Shown here piece by piece: positions 53,797 through 62,894 of a DNA stretch of 64,000 bases. The stretch covers positions 2,046,001-2,110,000 of the forward strand of contig NZ_JAKNTO010000001.1 in assembly GCF_022440845.1 (NCBI RefSeq). The letters are read 5' to 3'. Position numbers and translations under genes: made by a program. The stretch comes from Ruminococcus sp. OA3 (lineage in GTDB: Bacteria > Bacillota > Clostridia > Lachnospirales > Lachnospiraceae). Numbering within the stretch: the first letter of the stretch is position 1; each line of letters starts with the position of its first letter. The notes below the pieces were generated by a model. That model did not search any database. It worked only from the letters and a program-made list of their open reading frames with translations, and was not told the DNA's origin.

Positions 53797-55533
53797 ATGG
53801 GAAAGTTAGTAAAATACCTGAGGCATTATAAACTGCAGGCGATCGTGGGTCCGCTTTTTAAGATGCTGGAGGCCAGTTTTGAGCTGGTCGTACCGGTTGT
53901 GATGGCAGGTATCATTGACATCGGTATCAAGACGGGAAATCAGGGGTACATCTGGAAGATGTGTCTGGTGCTGGTAGGACTGGGAGCGCTGGGGCTGACC
54001 TGTTCCCTGACAGCACAGTATTTTGCGGCAAAGGCAGCTCTTGGATTTGCTACAGAACTGCGCACAGATCTGTTTGCCCATATCAACCGTTTTTCCTACC
54101 AGGAACTGGATGCGATCGGAACCTCGACTTTGATCACGAGAATGACAAGTGATGTGAATCAGGTGCAGAATGGAGTAAATCTGCTTCTGCGTCTGTTTTC
54201 GCGTGCGCCGTTTATCGTCATTGGTGCAGTCGTTATGGCATTTACAATCAGTCCGCGCCTGACGCTGATTTTTCTGGCAGCGATCCCACTGATCGGATTT
54301 GCCATATTTCTGGCCGTCAGGCTGACGATTCCGATATACCGGAAGGCACAGAATATACTGGATCGGGTTGTGCTCCTGACAAGGGAAAACTATGTGGGTT
54401 CACGTGTGGTGCGCGCTTTTTCAAGACAGGATGAGGAGGTCCGGCAGTTTCAGGGAACGACGGAACATCTGAAAAAAACGCAGCTTACGGCAGGACGCAT
54501 CTCGGCAATGATGAACCCCGCAACTTATGTGCTGGTCAATCTTGCGATCCTATGTATTCTGCTGGCTGGAAGCCGGGAAGTGTACAGAGGAAGCATCACA
54601 CAGGGCGAGGTGATCGCGCTGGTAAATTACATGATGCAGATACTGCTGGCACTTGTTGCACTGGCAAATCTGATCGTAACCGTAATGAGGGCCAGTGCGA
54701 GTGCTGTGCGCGTGAATGAAGTGTTTGCATTCAGCGCGACCATGACGGATTCAGAAAATAAAAAGCAGACCGGGAAAACAGACGGTCCCCGGGTTGTATT
54801 TGATCACGTGACCTTTACGTACCACCATGCAAAAGAGCCGTCGCTCATGGATATTTCATTTGAGGCCGAAAAAGGTGAGACCATTGGGATCATCGGAGGT
54901 ACTGGTTCCGGAAAATCAACACTGGTTCAGCTGATTCCGAGATTTTATGACTGCGGGGAAGGCAGCGTGCTGGTGGACGGCATTGATGTGAAAAAATATC
55001 CGTTCTCTCAGCTCAGGAAAAAAATCGGTATCGTGCCACAGCGGGCCATGCTTTTTGCGGGGACGATTCGGGAGAACCTGAGCTGGGGAAAAGAAGATGC
55101 CACGCAGCAGGAGATGGATGATGCACTGGAAACAGCACAGGCAAAAGAATTTGTCTATGGAAAACCGGAAGGGCTGGATACTGTGGTGGCAGCGGGCGGC
55201 AGAAATTTTTCCGGTGGTCAGAGGCAGCGGCTTACGATCGCCAGAGCATTCGTCGGAAAGCCCGGTATTCTGATACTGGATGACAGCGCATCGGCGCTTG
55301 ATTTTGCTACAGATGCGGCGCTTCGGAGTGCCATCCGCCGGGATACGGGGAATGCCACGGTTTTTCTGGTATCGCAGAGAGCTGCCACCGTTAAGAATGC
55401 GGACTGTATCCTGGTACTGGATGACGGAAAAATGGTTGGAAAGGGGAAACATCAGGAGCTGTTAAAAACGTGTGATGTCTACCGGGAGATTTGTCTGTCA
55501 CAGTTTTCAAAGGAGGAGGTGGCAGGGTTATGA
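53797..55533 (+). CDS. ABC transporter ATP-binding/permease, degenerate-site subunit
   Basis: A 578-residue half-transporter with an N-terminal six-helix export domain (about residues 15-310) and a C-terminal ATPase. Walker A is IIGGTGSGKSTLVQLI (about 367), the signature is NFSGGQRQRLTIARAF, and Walker B is ILILDDSASALD, in which the catalytic Glu is replaced by Asp. That substitution is typical of the non-canonical half of heterodimeric exporters. The start at 53797 is favoured by AGGATG spacing; an in-frame ATG lies 9 nt upstream. It overlaps the next gene by 4 bp. Confidence 0.9.
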   Translation: MGKLVKYLRHYKLQAIVGPLFKMLEASFELVVPVVMAGIIDIGIKTGNQGYIWKMCLVLVGLGALGLTCSLTAQYFAAKAALGFATELRTDLFAHINRFSYQELDAIGTSTLITRMTSDVNQVQNGVNLLLRLFSRAPFIVIGAVVMAFTISPRLTLIFLAAIPLIGFAIFLAVRLTIPIYRKAQNILDRVVLLTRENYVGSRVVRAFSRQDEEVRQFQGTTEHLKKTQLTAGRISAMMNPATYVLVNLAILCILLAGSREVYRGSITQGEVIALVNYMMQILLALVALANLIVTVMRASASAVRVNEVFAFSATMTDSENKKQTGKTDGPRVVFDHVTFTYHHAKEPSLMDISFEAEKGETIGIIGGTGSGKSTLVQLIPRFYDCGEGSVLVDGIDVKKYPFSQLRKKIGIVPQRAMLFAGTIRENLSWGKEDATQQEMDDALETAQAKEFVYGKPEGLDTVVAAGGRNFSGGQRQRLTIARAFVGKPGILILDDSASALDFATDAALRSAIRRDTGNATVFLVSQRAATVKNADCILVLDDGKMVGKGKHQELLKTCDVYREICLSQFSKEEVAGL

Positions 55534-57269
55534 CGAGCAGAGAAACGGCGAAAAGAGTCCTGGCACTGATCCGGCCGTATGGGGCCTGGATTGTCCTGAC
55601 ACTGATACTGGCGACCGTGACTGTGATGACAACGCTTTATGCGCCTGTTCTGATCGGAAACGGAGTGGATTATCTGATCGGAAAAGACAATGTAGTGTTT
55701 TCCGGCCTGACAGCCATCGTGGTAAAACTGGCTGTCATTGTGGCGGTGACTGCACTTTCGCAGTGGCTGATGGGACTGGTGACAAATCACATCACATATG
55801 AGATCGTACAGGGGCTTCGCGATGATGCATTCGTCCATATGCAGAAGCTTCCTTTTGCATATCTCGACCGGAATCAGCCGGGAGACATGATCAGCCGCAT
55901 CTCCACAGATGTAGACCAGTTCGCGGACGGACTTTTGATGGGATTTACACAGTTGTTTACTGGTGTTATGACGATCATCGCAACCTTTGGCTTTATGCTT
56001 TCGATCAATGTTAAGATAACGGCCGTTGTCGTTGTGATCACACCGCTTTCATTTTTTGTGGCAAATTTTATCGCAAAAAGAACATTTGCCATGTTTCGTG
56101 AACAATCGGAGGCGCGGGGAACCCTCACGTCGCTGGTGGAGGAAATGGTCGGCAATCAGAAAGTGGTAAAGGCATTTTCTTACGAGGAACGTGCGGAGGA
56201 ACGGTTTGACAAAATCAATCAGCATCTGAACAGGTGCGGGGTGAGAGCAACCTTTTTTTCATCCATCACGAATCCTTCAACCAGATTTATCAACAGCCTT
56301 GTCTATACGGGAGTCGGGATCTTCGGCGCGCTATCGGCGATTAAAGGGAATCTGTCCGTCGGACAGTTGTCCTGCTTTCTAAACTATGCCAACCAGTATA
56401 CGAAGCCGTTCAATGAGATTTCCGGTGTGATCACAGAGCTTCAGAACGCACTCGCATCGGCACGGCGGATTTTTGAACTGATGGATGAGCCGGCCGAGGC
56501 GCCGGACGCGCCGGATGCTGCGGTGCTTGATCCGGCAGACGGTACGGTTGTATTTGAACATGCGGCCTTCTCATACCGGCCGGATGTACCTCTGATCACG
56601 GACTTGAACCTGTCTGTACGTCCGGGGCAACGGATCGCCATCGTCGGACCGACTGGATGCGGGAAGACGACGCTGATAAATCTTCTGATGCGTTTTTATG
56701 ACATTCAGGGCGGGGAACTCAGAGTCAGCGGATACCCGATCAATGAAATCACCCGCGGCAGCCTGCGCAGTAATTTTGGAATGGTGCTGCAGGATACCTG
56801 GCTGAAGTCCGGTACGATTCTGGAAAATATTGCATACGGAAAACCTGAAGCGACGAGAGCACAGGTGATAGAGGCGGCGAAACGGGCACATGCACATAGT
56901 TTCATAAAAAGAATGAAAGACGGATATGACACCTATGTGACGGAGGAGGGAGGCAGCATCTCGCAGGGACAGAAGCAGCTGTTGTGCATAGCACGCGTCA
57001 TGCTGATGGACCCGACCATGCTGATTTTAGATGAAGCCACCTCATCGATTGACACAATGACAGAGATCCGGATTCAGAAGGCGTTCGAGGAGCTGATGAA
57101 GGGACGTACCAGTTTTATCGTGGCACACCGGCTCTCGACAATCAAGACGGCAGATATGATACTCGTGATGAAGGACGGTAAAATCATCGAGACAGGGGAT
57201 CATGAGACACTGCTGGAGAAAGCCGGGAGCTATGCGAAGTTGTACAGGAGTCAGTTTGCGGGCTCCTGA
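55530..57269 (+). CDS. ABC transporter ATP-binding/permease, canonical-site subunit
   Basis: A 579-residue half-transporter with a six-helix export domain (about residues 15-320) and an ATPase. Walker A is IVGPTGCGKTTLINLL (about 378) and Walker B is MLILDEATSSID with the catalytic Glu. The signature is the degenerate SISQGQKQLLCIARVM. It therefore complements the partner at 53797, giving one active and one degenerate ATP site in a heterodimer. Substrates may be drugs, peptides or lipids. It starts in an ATGA overlap with its partner after GGAGGAGG. Confidence 0.9.
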   Translation: MTSRETAKRVLALIRPYGAWIVLTLILATVTVMTTLYAPVLIGNGVDYLIGKDNVVFSGLTAIVVKLAVIVAVTALSQWLMGLVTNHITYEIVQGLRDDAFVHMQKLPFAYLDRNQPGDMISRISTDVDQFADGLLMGFTQLFTGVMTIIATFGFMLSINVKITAVVVVITPLSFFVANFIAKRTFAMFREQSEARGTLTSLVEEMVGNQKVVKAFSYEERAEERFDKINQHLNRCGVRATFFSSITNPSTRFINSLVYTGVGIFGALSAIKGNLSVGQLSCFLNYANQYTKPFNEISGVITELQNALASARRIFELMDEPAEAPDAPDAAVLDPADGTVVFEHAAFSYRPDVPLITDLNLSVRPGQRIAIVGPTGCGKTTLINLLMRFYDIQGGELRVSGYPINEITRGSLRSNFGMVLQDTWLKSGTILENIAYGKPEATRAQVIEAAKRAHAHSFIKRMKDGYDTYVTEEGGSISQGQKQLLCIARVMLMDPTMLILDEATSSIDTMTEIRIQKAFEELMKGRTSFIVAHRLSTIKTADMILVMKDGKIIETGDHETLLEKAGSYAKLYRSQFAGS

Positions 57270-57273
57270 AACT

Positions 57274-57318
57274 GAAAAACGCCGTGCAGTGATTTGTAAA
57301 TCCTGCACGGCGTTTTTC
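57274..57318 (+). terminator. Terminator of the malQ-exporter operon
   Basis: AAAAACGCCGTGCAG pairs perfectly with CTGCACGGCGTTTTT across a 13-nt loop. The stem is symmetric, so it could act in either direction. Confidence 0.93.
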
Positions 57319-57535
57319 AATCCTCATAAAACTGGAACCCAATCCCCCATGAGACTTTTGCTATCCGAATCGATTTCCTGTTTTCACATTTTATGCGGTT
57401 ATTAAAAGAGACTGGCGATGAATAGATAAACTTTACAAAGATTTTACGCAGGATGGTAACAGCAAAATGAGAGAATTGATATAATGAAAAAAACGGCATA
57501 TATGTAGAAAAATTACAGGGAGATATACATAAAAA

Positions 57536-58200
57536 ATGAAGACGAAAAATCATGTGCTGCACAGTATCGAAAAAGGGTACCAGGATTTGCGTCCGTCAGA
57601 AAAAAAGGCGGCAGATTATATAACGGATCATCTGGAAGAAGTCCGGAAACTGTCGCTGGATAAACTGGCAAAGAGCTGTAAAGTAAGTCAGCCTACCATT
57701 CTCAGAATGTTAAAGGCTCTGGGATATGAGGGATACAAAGCATTCCAATATGACATTGTGGAGGGGATGGCCGGTGTGGAAAACGAAGAAAACACTGTTC
57801 AGGCTATATACGGATACCATATTTCTGAACATGACGGTACGGCGGATATCCCGGAAAAGATTGTCGCAACCACTTCCGGTATAATTGAGCGGAATCTTAA
57901 ATGCATTTCGGTAAAGACTTTTCAAAAGGCGGTGGAGGCTATCATAAATGCGAGGATAATCGATATCTACAGTGTAGAAAACTCGAATACGACAGCAAAT
58001 GATCTGATGACGAAGCTTTTGTATCTGGGGCTGAACTGCAGGCACTTTGATGATAATTATCTACGCTGCTGGTTGTGGATATGATCTATATGGGCATCAT
58101 AGCAGCTGACTATAAAAAGTATGTCAGGCAGCTGGACCGCAGCAGCAAAATCATACGGGGCAAGGCATATAAACAGGGAAGTGGAAAATTGAAACAGTAG
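57536..58200 (+). pseudogene. RpiR/MurR-family regulator with an internal deletion and frameshift
   Basis: The intact N-terminal part (57536-58062) encodes an RpiR helix-turn-helix (LDKLAKSCKVSQPTILRML, about residues 41-59) and the beginning of the sugar-phosphate SIS domain, up to ...LGLNCRHFDDNYL. It then runs into a stop at 58082-58084. From 58063 another frame gives the normal end of the family, VVDMIYMGIIAADYKKYVRQ and on to a TAG at 58198-58200. About 70-75 residues of the SIS core are missing at the junction. A truncated 182-residue protein could still be made but would lack effector binding. It lies upstream of the phosphonate operon. Confidence 0.85.
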
Positions 58201-58203
58201 AAG

Positions 58204-58232
58204 TTGTGTAGAAATACTACACAATTTTTTTT
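58204..58232 (+). terminator. Terminator after the RpiR pseudogene
   Basis: TTGTGTAG (58204-58211), loop AAATA, CTACACAA (58217-58224), then eight T. Confidence 0.9.
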
Positions 58233-58356
58233 ATTGCATTTACATTTTCTTTACAAAGAATTGAGCTGAACTTGATAGTCAGCGAAAATCCATGCTGATA
58301 TAATGACGGCATTCCAGTTGAAGAATGAGTGGAAAGAAAAGGAGAATGATTCAGGT

Positions 58357-59124
58357 ATGCTCGAATTAAAACATGTAAAAAAATCTTATGATAAGGTGAC
58401 CATATTGGAAGATATCAGCATGGAGGTTGCAGACGGTGAGATCGTATCGATTCTGGGACCGTCGGGGTGCGGAAAGACGACACTGTTAAATCTGATTCTC
58501 GGTATCACAGATGCAGATGAAGGAACGCTTTTGTTTAATGGAGAAGATATCACACATGTTCCCATGGAGCAGCGCGGTTTTAATATTGTATTTCAGGATT
58601 ATGCATTGTTTCCGAATTACAATGTATACAAAAACATTACATACGGACTGAGAAACAAACCAAATGTATCTACGAAAGAAGAGGTAGATGAACTGATTTC
58701 CCTGCTGGAGCTGGGAGAACATCTGGGAAAGAAGATCGATCAGCTGTCGGGCGGCCAGAAACAGAGGGTAGCACTCGCACGGACGATGGTGATGAAGCCG
58801 AAGATCCTGCTGATGGATGAGCCTTTGAGCGCGCTGGACGGTGTGATCAAGGAATCCATCAAGGACAGGATCAGGATGATTGCCAAAGAATTTGACCTGA
58901 CGACCATTATTGTGACGCATGACCCGGAGGAAGCGCTGACGCTGTCTGACCGTGTGATGATTGTCAATGAGGGAGCGATCTCCCAGTACGGAAAACCGGA
59001 AGAGATCATTAAGGCGCCGAAAAACAGTTTTGTAAAGACCTTTATCCTGAATCAGCTCGAGATCAAAAAAAACAATATTTATTCCCTGTTTTCTGTCCAG
59101 AGCAATCCTGCGCAGGCTTTTTAG
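58357..59124 (+). CDS. ABC transporter ATP-binding protein, predicted 2-aminoethylphosphonate importer
   Basis: A 255-residue importer ATPase. Walker A is SILGPSGCGKTTLLNLI (about residues 34-50), the Q-loop is NIVFQDYALFPNYNV, the signature is QLSGGQKQRVALA, and Walker B is ILLMDEPLSALDG. The frame opens at 58303, but the ATG at 58357 gives the family N-terminus LELKHVKKSYDKV. It resembles the spermidine/iron/thiamine group that includes PhnT. It lies 12 bp upstream of a fused permease-binding protein and close to phnW-phnX, so 2-AEP uptake is the likely role. Confidence 0.85.
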   Translation: MLELKHVKKSYDKVTILEDISMEVADGEIVSILGPSGCGKTTLLNLILGITDADEGTLLFNGEDITHVPMEQRGFNIVFQDYALFPNYNVYKNITYGLRNKPNVSTKEEVDELISLLELGEHLGKKIDQLSGGQKQRVALARTMVMKPKILLMDEPLSALDGVIKESIKDRIRMIAKEFDLTTIIVTHDPEEALTLSDRVMIVNEGAISQYGKPEEIIKAPKNSFVKTFILNQLEIKKNNIYSLFSVQSNPAQAF

Positions 59125-59136
59125 CGGGGGAACGTC

Positions 59137-61770
59137 ATGCAGAAAACAAAGAGACGGGAACTGAAAATTATTTTTACGGTGCTGACGGTTATCTTTCTGG
59201 TTTTTCTGGCAGTGCCGATTGCAAGGCTTCTGCTGAAATCATTTCTGGCGGATTCGGGAGTGGGGGTCAGCAACTATCAATCGGTGTTAATGAAGAAAGG
59301 CTTTTTGACGGCACTCGGAAACAGTTTTCTGGTGTCTTCCGTGAGTGCGGTGCTGACGACGGGGCTTGCCTTTATCCTTGCCTACACGGTGCATTATACC
59401 AATCTGGGCAGAAGATATAAAAAACTGATCGAACGGGTTGCAGTGCTGCCGATGCTGCTGCCCACCATCACATATGGTTTCGCTATCATCTATTCTTTTG
59501 GAAAGCAGGGGCTGTTAAGCCGTCTGTTCGGGAGACAGTTGTTTGAGATCTACGGATTTAACGGACTTCTGCTGGGCTACGTCATCTATACTTTGCCAAT
59601 TTCTTTTATGCTCCTTAATAACACGATGGGGTATATCGACAAAAAATTTATGGTTGTTTCCAGAATCATGAATGATTCGGCGTTTCGGACGTTCAGTGTC
59701 ACCGTCCTGCGTCCGATGCTCGGGACATTGGCGGCATCTTTTATACAGACCTTTTTTCTGTGCTTTACGGATTTTGGGATTCCGGCATCTGTAGGCGGCG
59801 AATTTCACGTAATTTCAAGTGTACTGTACAGCGAAATGCTGGGAAGTGTGCCGGATTTTGGCAGAGGCGCGGTGGTTGCACTGGTGATGCTGATACCATC
59901 TGTCGTAAGCATTGCGGTGCTGCGTTTCCTTGAAAAGTACAATATCCGTTACAACAGAATATCCGAAATTGAACTCAAACGAAGCGGGATCAGAGATACA
60001 GTATTTGCAGCTGTGAGTGCGGTCATCATGCTCAGCGTACTATCGGTCTTTGCGGTTATTTTTGTGATACCGTTCGTGGAAGACTGGCCGTATTATACGA
60101 ATTTTACGCTGGAACATTTTAAAACAGTATTCTCAGACAGTGCGCTGTCAGGTGTATATACAAACTCTGTTGTGGTAGCCTTGATCACTGCGGCAGCGGG
60201 GACGCTGATATCTTACGGGGCGGCGCTCATCACGGCCAGAAGCACACTGGGTAAAAAGACGAAAGGCATCATCGAGGGTATCGCACTGGTGACAAATACC
60301 ATTCCGGGCATGGTTCTGGGGCTCGCTTATCTGTTTAGCTTCTCAGGAAGTTTTATGCAGAATACTTTTGGAATTCTCATTGTATGCAACGTGGTACATT
60401 TTTTCTCGACACCGTATCTGATGATGAAGAATTCGCTGGTGAAAATGAATGCATCCTGGGAGACGACAGCGATGCTGATGGGGGACAGCTGGACCAAAAC
60501 AGTAGTGAGGGTGGTGACGCCGAATGCTCTGTCTACACTGCTGGAGGTCTTCAGCTATTACTTTGTCAATGCAATGGTGACGATCAGTGCTGTGATCTTT
60601 ATCGCGGGAGCCAGAACCATGGTCATCACAACGAAAATCAAAGAACTGCAGTATTACAATAAATTCAACGAGATATTTGTGCTGTCACTGCTGATACTGC
60701 TGACTAATGCCGCCGGCAAATGGCTGTTCGGCAGACTTGCAAAATCCACAGAAAATAAGGAGAATCTGAAAATGTTTAAATTTACGAGACGGAAAAAGGC
60801 TATGGCGGGAATGCTCACACTGGTACTTGGCGTATCAGTACTGTCGATGACGGGCTGCGGGAGGTCCGATGATGATCAGGTGGTCATCTATTCCAATGCG
60901 GACGACGAAGCGGTAGAGTGTATGAAACATGCGCTGGACAAAAATGGATATGAGGGGCAATATATCCTGCAGACATTCGGGACCTCGGAGCTGGGAGGAA
61001 AACTGCTGGCGGAGGGGACAGACATTGAGTCTGATCTTGTAACCATGAGTACATTCTATATCGACAGTGCGAGTGAACAGAATCAGATGTTTATGGACCT
61101 GACCTTTGATGTGGGGACACTGGAGGAATATCCGACATACTGTGCTCCGATCACTGCGCAGGAAGGCACGATCATTCTCAACACGGAGATGATGGAGGAG
61201 AATGATCTGGCAGTGCCGGAGTCGATCAAAGACCTTGCCAAACCGGAGTATAAGGATATGATCTCTGTAACGGATATCTCATCCTCATCGACAGCCTGGC
61301 TGCTGATCCAGGCGCTGGTATCGGAGTACGGCGAGGATGGGGCAAAAGAAGTTCTGACAGGCATTTATGACAACGCCGGTCCGCATATAGAAGAATCGGG
61401 ATCGGGACCGCTGAAAAAAGTACGTGCGGGAGAGGTTGCTATTGGTTTCGGACTGAGACAGCAGGCGGTTGCCGACAAAGAAGAGGGACTTCCGATTGAT
61501 TTTGTAGATCCGAAAGAAGGAAACTTCTCACTGACAGAGTCAGTGGCGGTCGTGGACAAAGGCGATAAGACGAATCCAAAAGCGATGGAGATGGCGGAGT
61601 GTATTATTAAAAATGCCAGAGAAGAGCTGATCACATATTATCCGATCGCTATTTATGAAGGCGAGACGACAGACAGCCAGAACAAGTCAGGCAATCCGAA
61701 GGTATTCGACGAGAAGCTGACAGTTGCTCTCCTGAAAGAGCATCAGGAATTATCAGAGAGCTGCAAATAG
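59137..61770 (+). CDS. Fused ABC permease (two domains) and lipoprotein substrate-binding protein
   Basis: An 877-residue polypeptide that joins two modules without a stop. Residues 1-540 carry two consecutive importer permease domains with an EAA-like loop in each half (near SRIMNDSAFRTFSVTVLRP and MLMGDSWTKTVVRVVTPN). Residues 546-877 look like a complete iron/2-AEP-type binding lipoprotein: signal peptide MFKFTRRKKAMAGML onward and lipobox LSMTGC with its Cys. An AAGGAG lies 9 nt before an in-frame ATG at 60772, exactly where the lipoprotein would start. The product may thus be made both as a fusion and as a free lipoprotein. It is followed 20 bp later by phnW. Confidence 0.85.
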   Translation: MQKTKRRELKIIFTVLTVIFLVFLAVPIARLLLKSFLADSGVGVSNYQSVLMKKGFLTALGNSFLVSSVSAVLTTGLAFILAYTVHYTNLGRRYKKLIERVAVLPMLLPTITYGFAIIYSFGKQGLLSRLFGRQLFEIYGFNGLLLGYVIYTLPISFMLLNNTMGYIDKKFMVVSRIMNDSAFRTFSVTVLRPMLGTLAASFIQTFFLCFTDFGIPASVGGEFHVISSVLYSEMLGSVPDFGRGAVVALVMLIPSVVSIAVLRFLEKYNIRYNRISEIELKRSGIRDTVFAAVSAVIMLSVLSVFAVIFVIPFVEDWPYYTNFTLEHFKTVFSDSALSGVYTNSVVVALITAAAGTLISYGAALITARSTLGKKTKGIIEGIALVTNTIPGMVLGLAYLFSFSGSFMQNTFGILIVCNVVHFFSTPYLMMKNSLVKMNASWETTAMLMGDSWTKTVVRVVTPNALSTLLEVFSYYFVNAMVTISAVIFIAGARTMVITTKIKELQYYNKFNEIFVLSLLILLTNAAGKWLFGRLAKSTENKENLKMFKFTRRKKAMAGMLTLVLGVSVLSMTGCGRSDDDQVVIYSNADDEAVECMKHALDKNGYEGQYILQTFGTSELGGKLLAEGTDIESDLVTMSTFYIDSASEQNQMFMDLTFDVGTLEEYPTYCAPITAQEGTIILNTEMMEENDLAVPESIKDLAKPEYKDMISVTDISSSSTAWLLIQALVSEYGEDGAKEVLTGIYDNAGPHIEESGSGPLKKVRAGEVAIGFGLRQQAVADKEEGLPIDFVDPKEGNFSLTESVAVVDKGDKTNPKAMEMAECIIKNAREELITYYPIAIYEGETTDSQNKSGNPKVFDEKLTVALLKEHQELSESCK

Positions 61771-61790
61771 ACAATACGGGGAGAATGTTG

Positions 61791-62894
61791 ATGAAAAATT
61801 ACAAGTTACTAACACCGGGACCGCTGACAACAACCGGGACCGTTAAAAAAGAAATGATGTTTGATCATTGTACCTGGGATGATGACTATAAACAGATCAC
61901 GCAGAAGATCAGAAGCGGACTGTTGAAGCTGGCGCACGTTTCGCCGGAAACGTATACGGCGGTGCTGATGCAGGGCAGCGGAAGCTTCGGCGTGGAATCC
62001 GTGCTGACGAGTGTCATTGGAGCAGATGAAAAACTGCTGGTGGTGGCCAACGGAGCGTACGGGGAACGTATGGCAGACATTGCCTCACACGCAGGGATCC
62101 GGCATGAGGTCTATAGGGAAGAGTATAACCGTATTCCGGATGCGGGTAAAGTCAGAAAGATCCTTGCAGATCATCCAGAGCTGACACACGTTGCCATGGT
62201 GCACAGCGAGACGACTTCCGGGATCCTGAACAATATCGAGGAGGTCGCAAAAGTCGTAAAAGAAGCGGGAAAGGTCATGATTGCAGACGCTATGAGCAGC
62301 TTCGGCGGAGTGGATATACCGGTGGAAGCATGGGGGATCGATTTTTTGATCAGCAGTGCAAATAAATGTATCCAGGGAGTACCGGGATTTTCATTTATCA
62401 TAGCAAGGCTGGACCTGCTGAAAGAAAGCGCAGGAAAAGCCAGGAGTCTTTCTCTTGATCTCTATGACCAGTGGAAGACAATGGCTGTGGACGGCAAATG
62501 GAGGTTTACTTCACCGACACATACGGTGCTGGCGTTTGCAAGGGCGATGGAAGAGCTGGAGGCCGAAGGCGGTATACCGGCGAGGAACAGGCGGTATGCG
62601 GACAATAACTGGCTGCTCATTGAAAAAATGAAGGAGATGGGATTTGAACCGTATATCAGAAATCAGTATCAGGGGCCCATCATCACCACGTTCTTTTATC
62701 CAAAAGACTGTAACTTCTCCTTTTTGGAAATGTACCATTATGTAAAAGAACGGGGATACGCCATTTACCCGGGCAAGGTGACAGAGGCGGATACATTCCG
62801 CATCGGAAACATCGGTGAGATTTACAGGGCGGATATTGAAAGCCTGTGCAGTATTATAAAAGAATTTCTGGAGGAGAAAAGGAATGAACGGTAA
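61791..62894 (+). CDS. phnW: 2-aminoethylphosphonate-pyruvate transaminase
   Basis: A 367-residue PLP aminotransferase that moves the amino group of 2-AEP to pyruvate, giving phosphonoacetaldehyde and alanine. The start KNYKLLTPGPLTTTGTVKKE is diagnostic, with the MFDHCTWDDDY segment next to it. VLMQGSGSFGVESVLTSV is the substrate-loop region, and the PLP lysine lies in LISSANKCIQGVPGF (about residue 192). The ATG at 61791 is 8 nt after GGGGAG; the earlier ATG at 61785 is too close to the site. It overlaps phnX by 11 bp. Confidence 0.95.
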   Translation: MKNYKLLTPGPLTTTGTVKKEMMFDHCTWDDDYKQITQKIRSGLLKLAHVSPETYTAVLMQGSGSFGVESVLTSVIGADEKLLVVANGAYGERMADIASHAGIRHEVYREEYNRIPDAGKVRKILADHPELTHVAMVHSETTSGILNNIEEVAKVVKEAGKVMIADAMSSFGGVDIPVEAWGIDFLISSANKCIQGVPGFSFIIARLDLLKESAGKARSLSLDLYDQWKTMAVDGKWRFTSPTHTVLAFARAMEELEAEGGIPARNRRYADNNWLLIEKMKEMGFEPYIRNQYQGPIITTFFYPKDCNFSFLEMYHYVKERGYAIYPGKVTEADTFRIGNIGEIYRADIESLCSIIKEFLEEKRNER

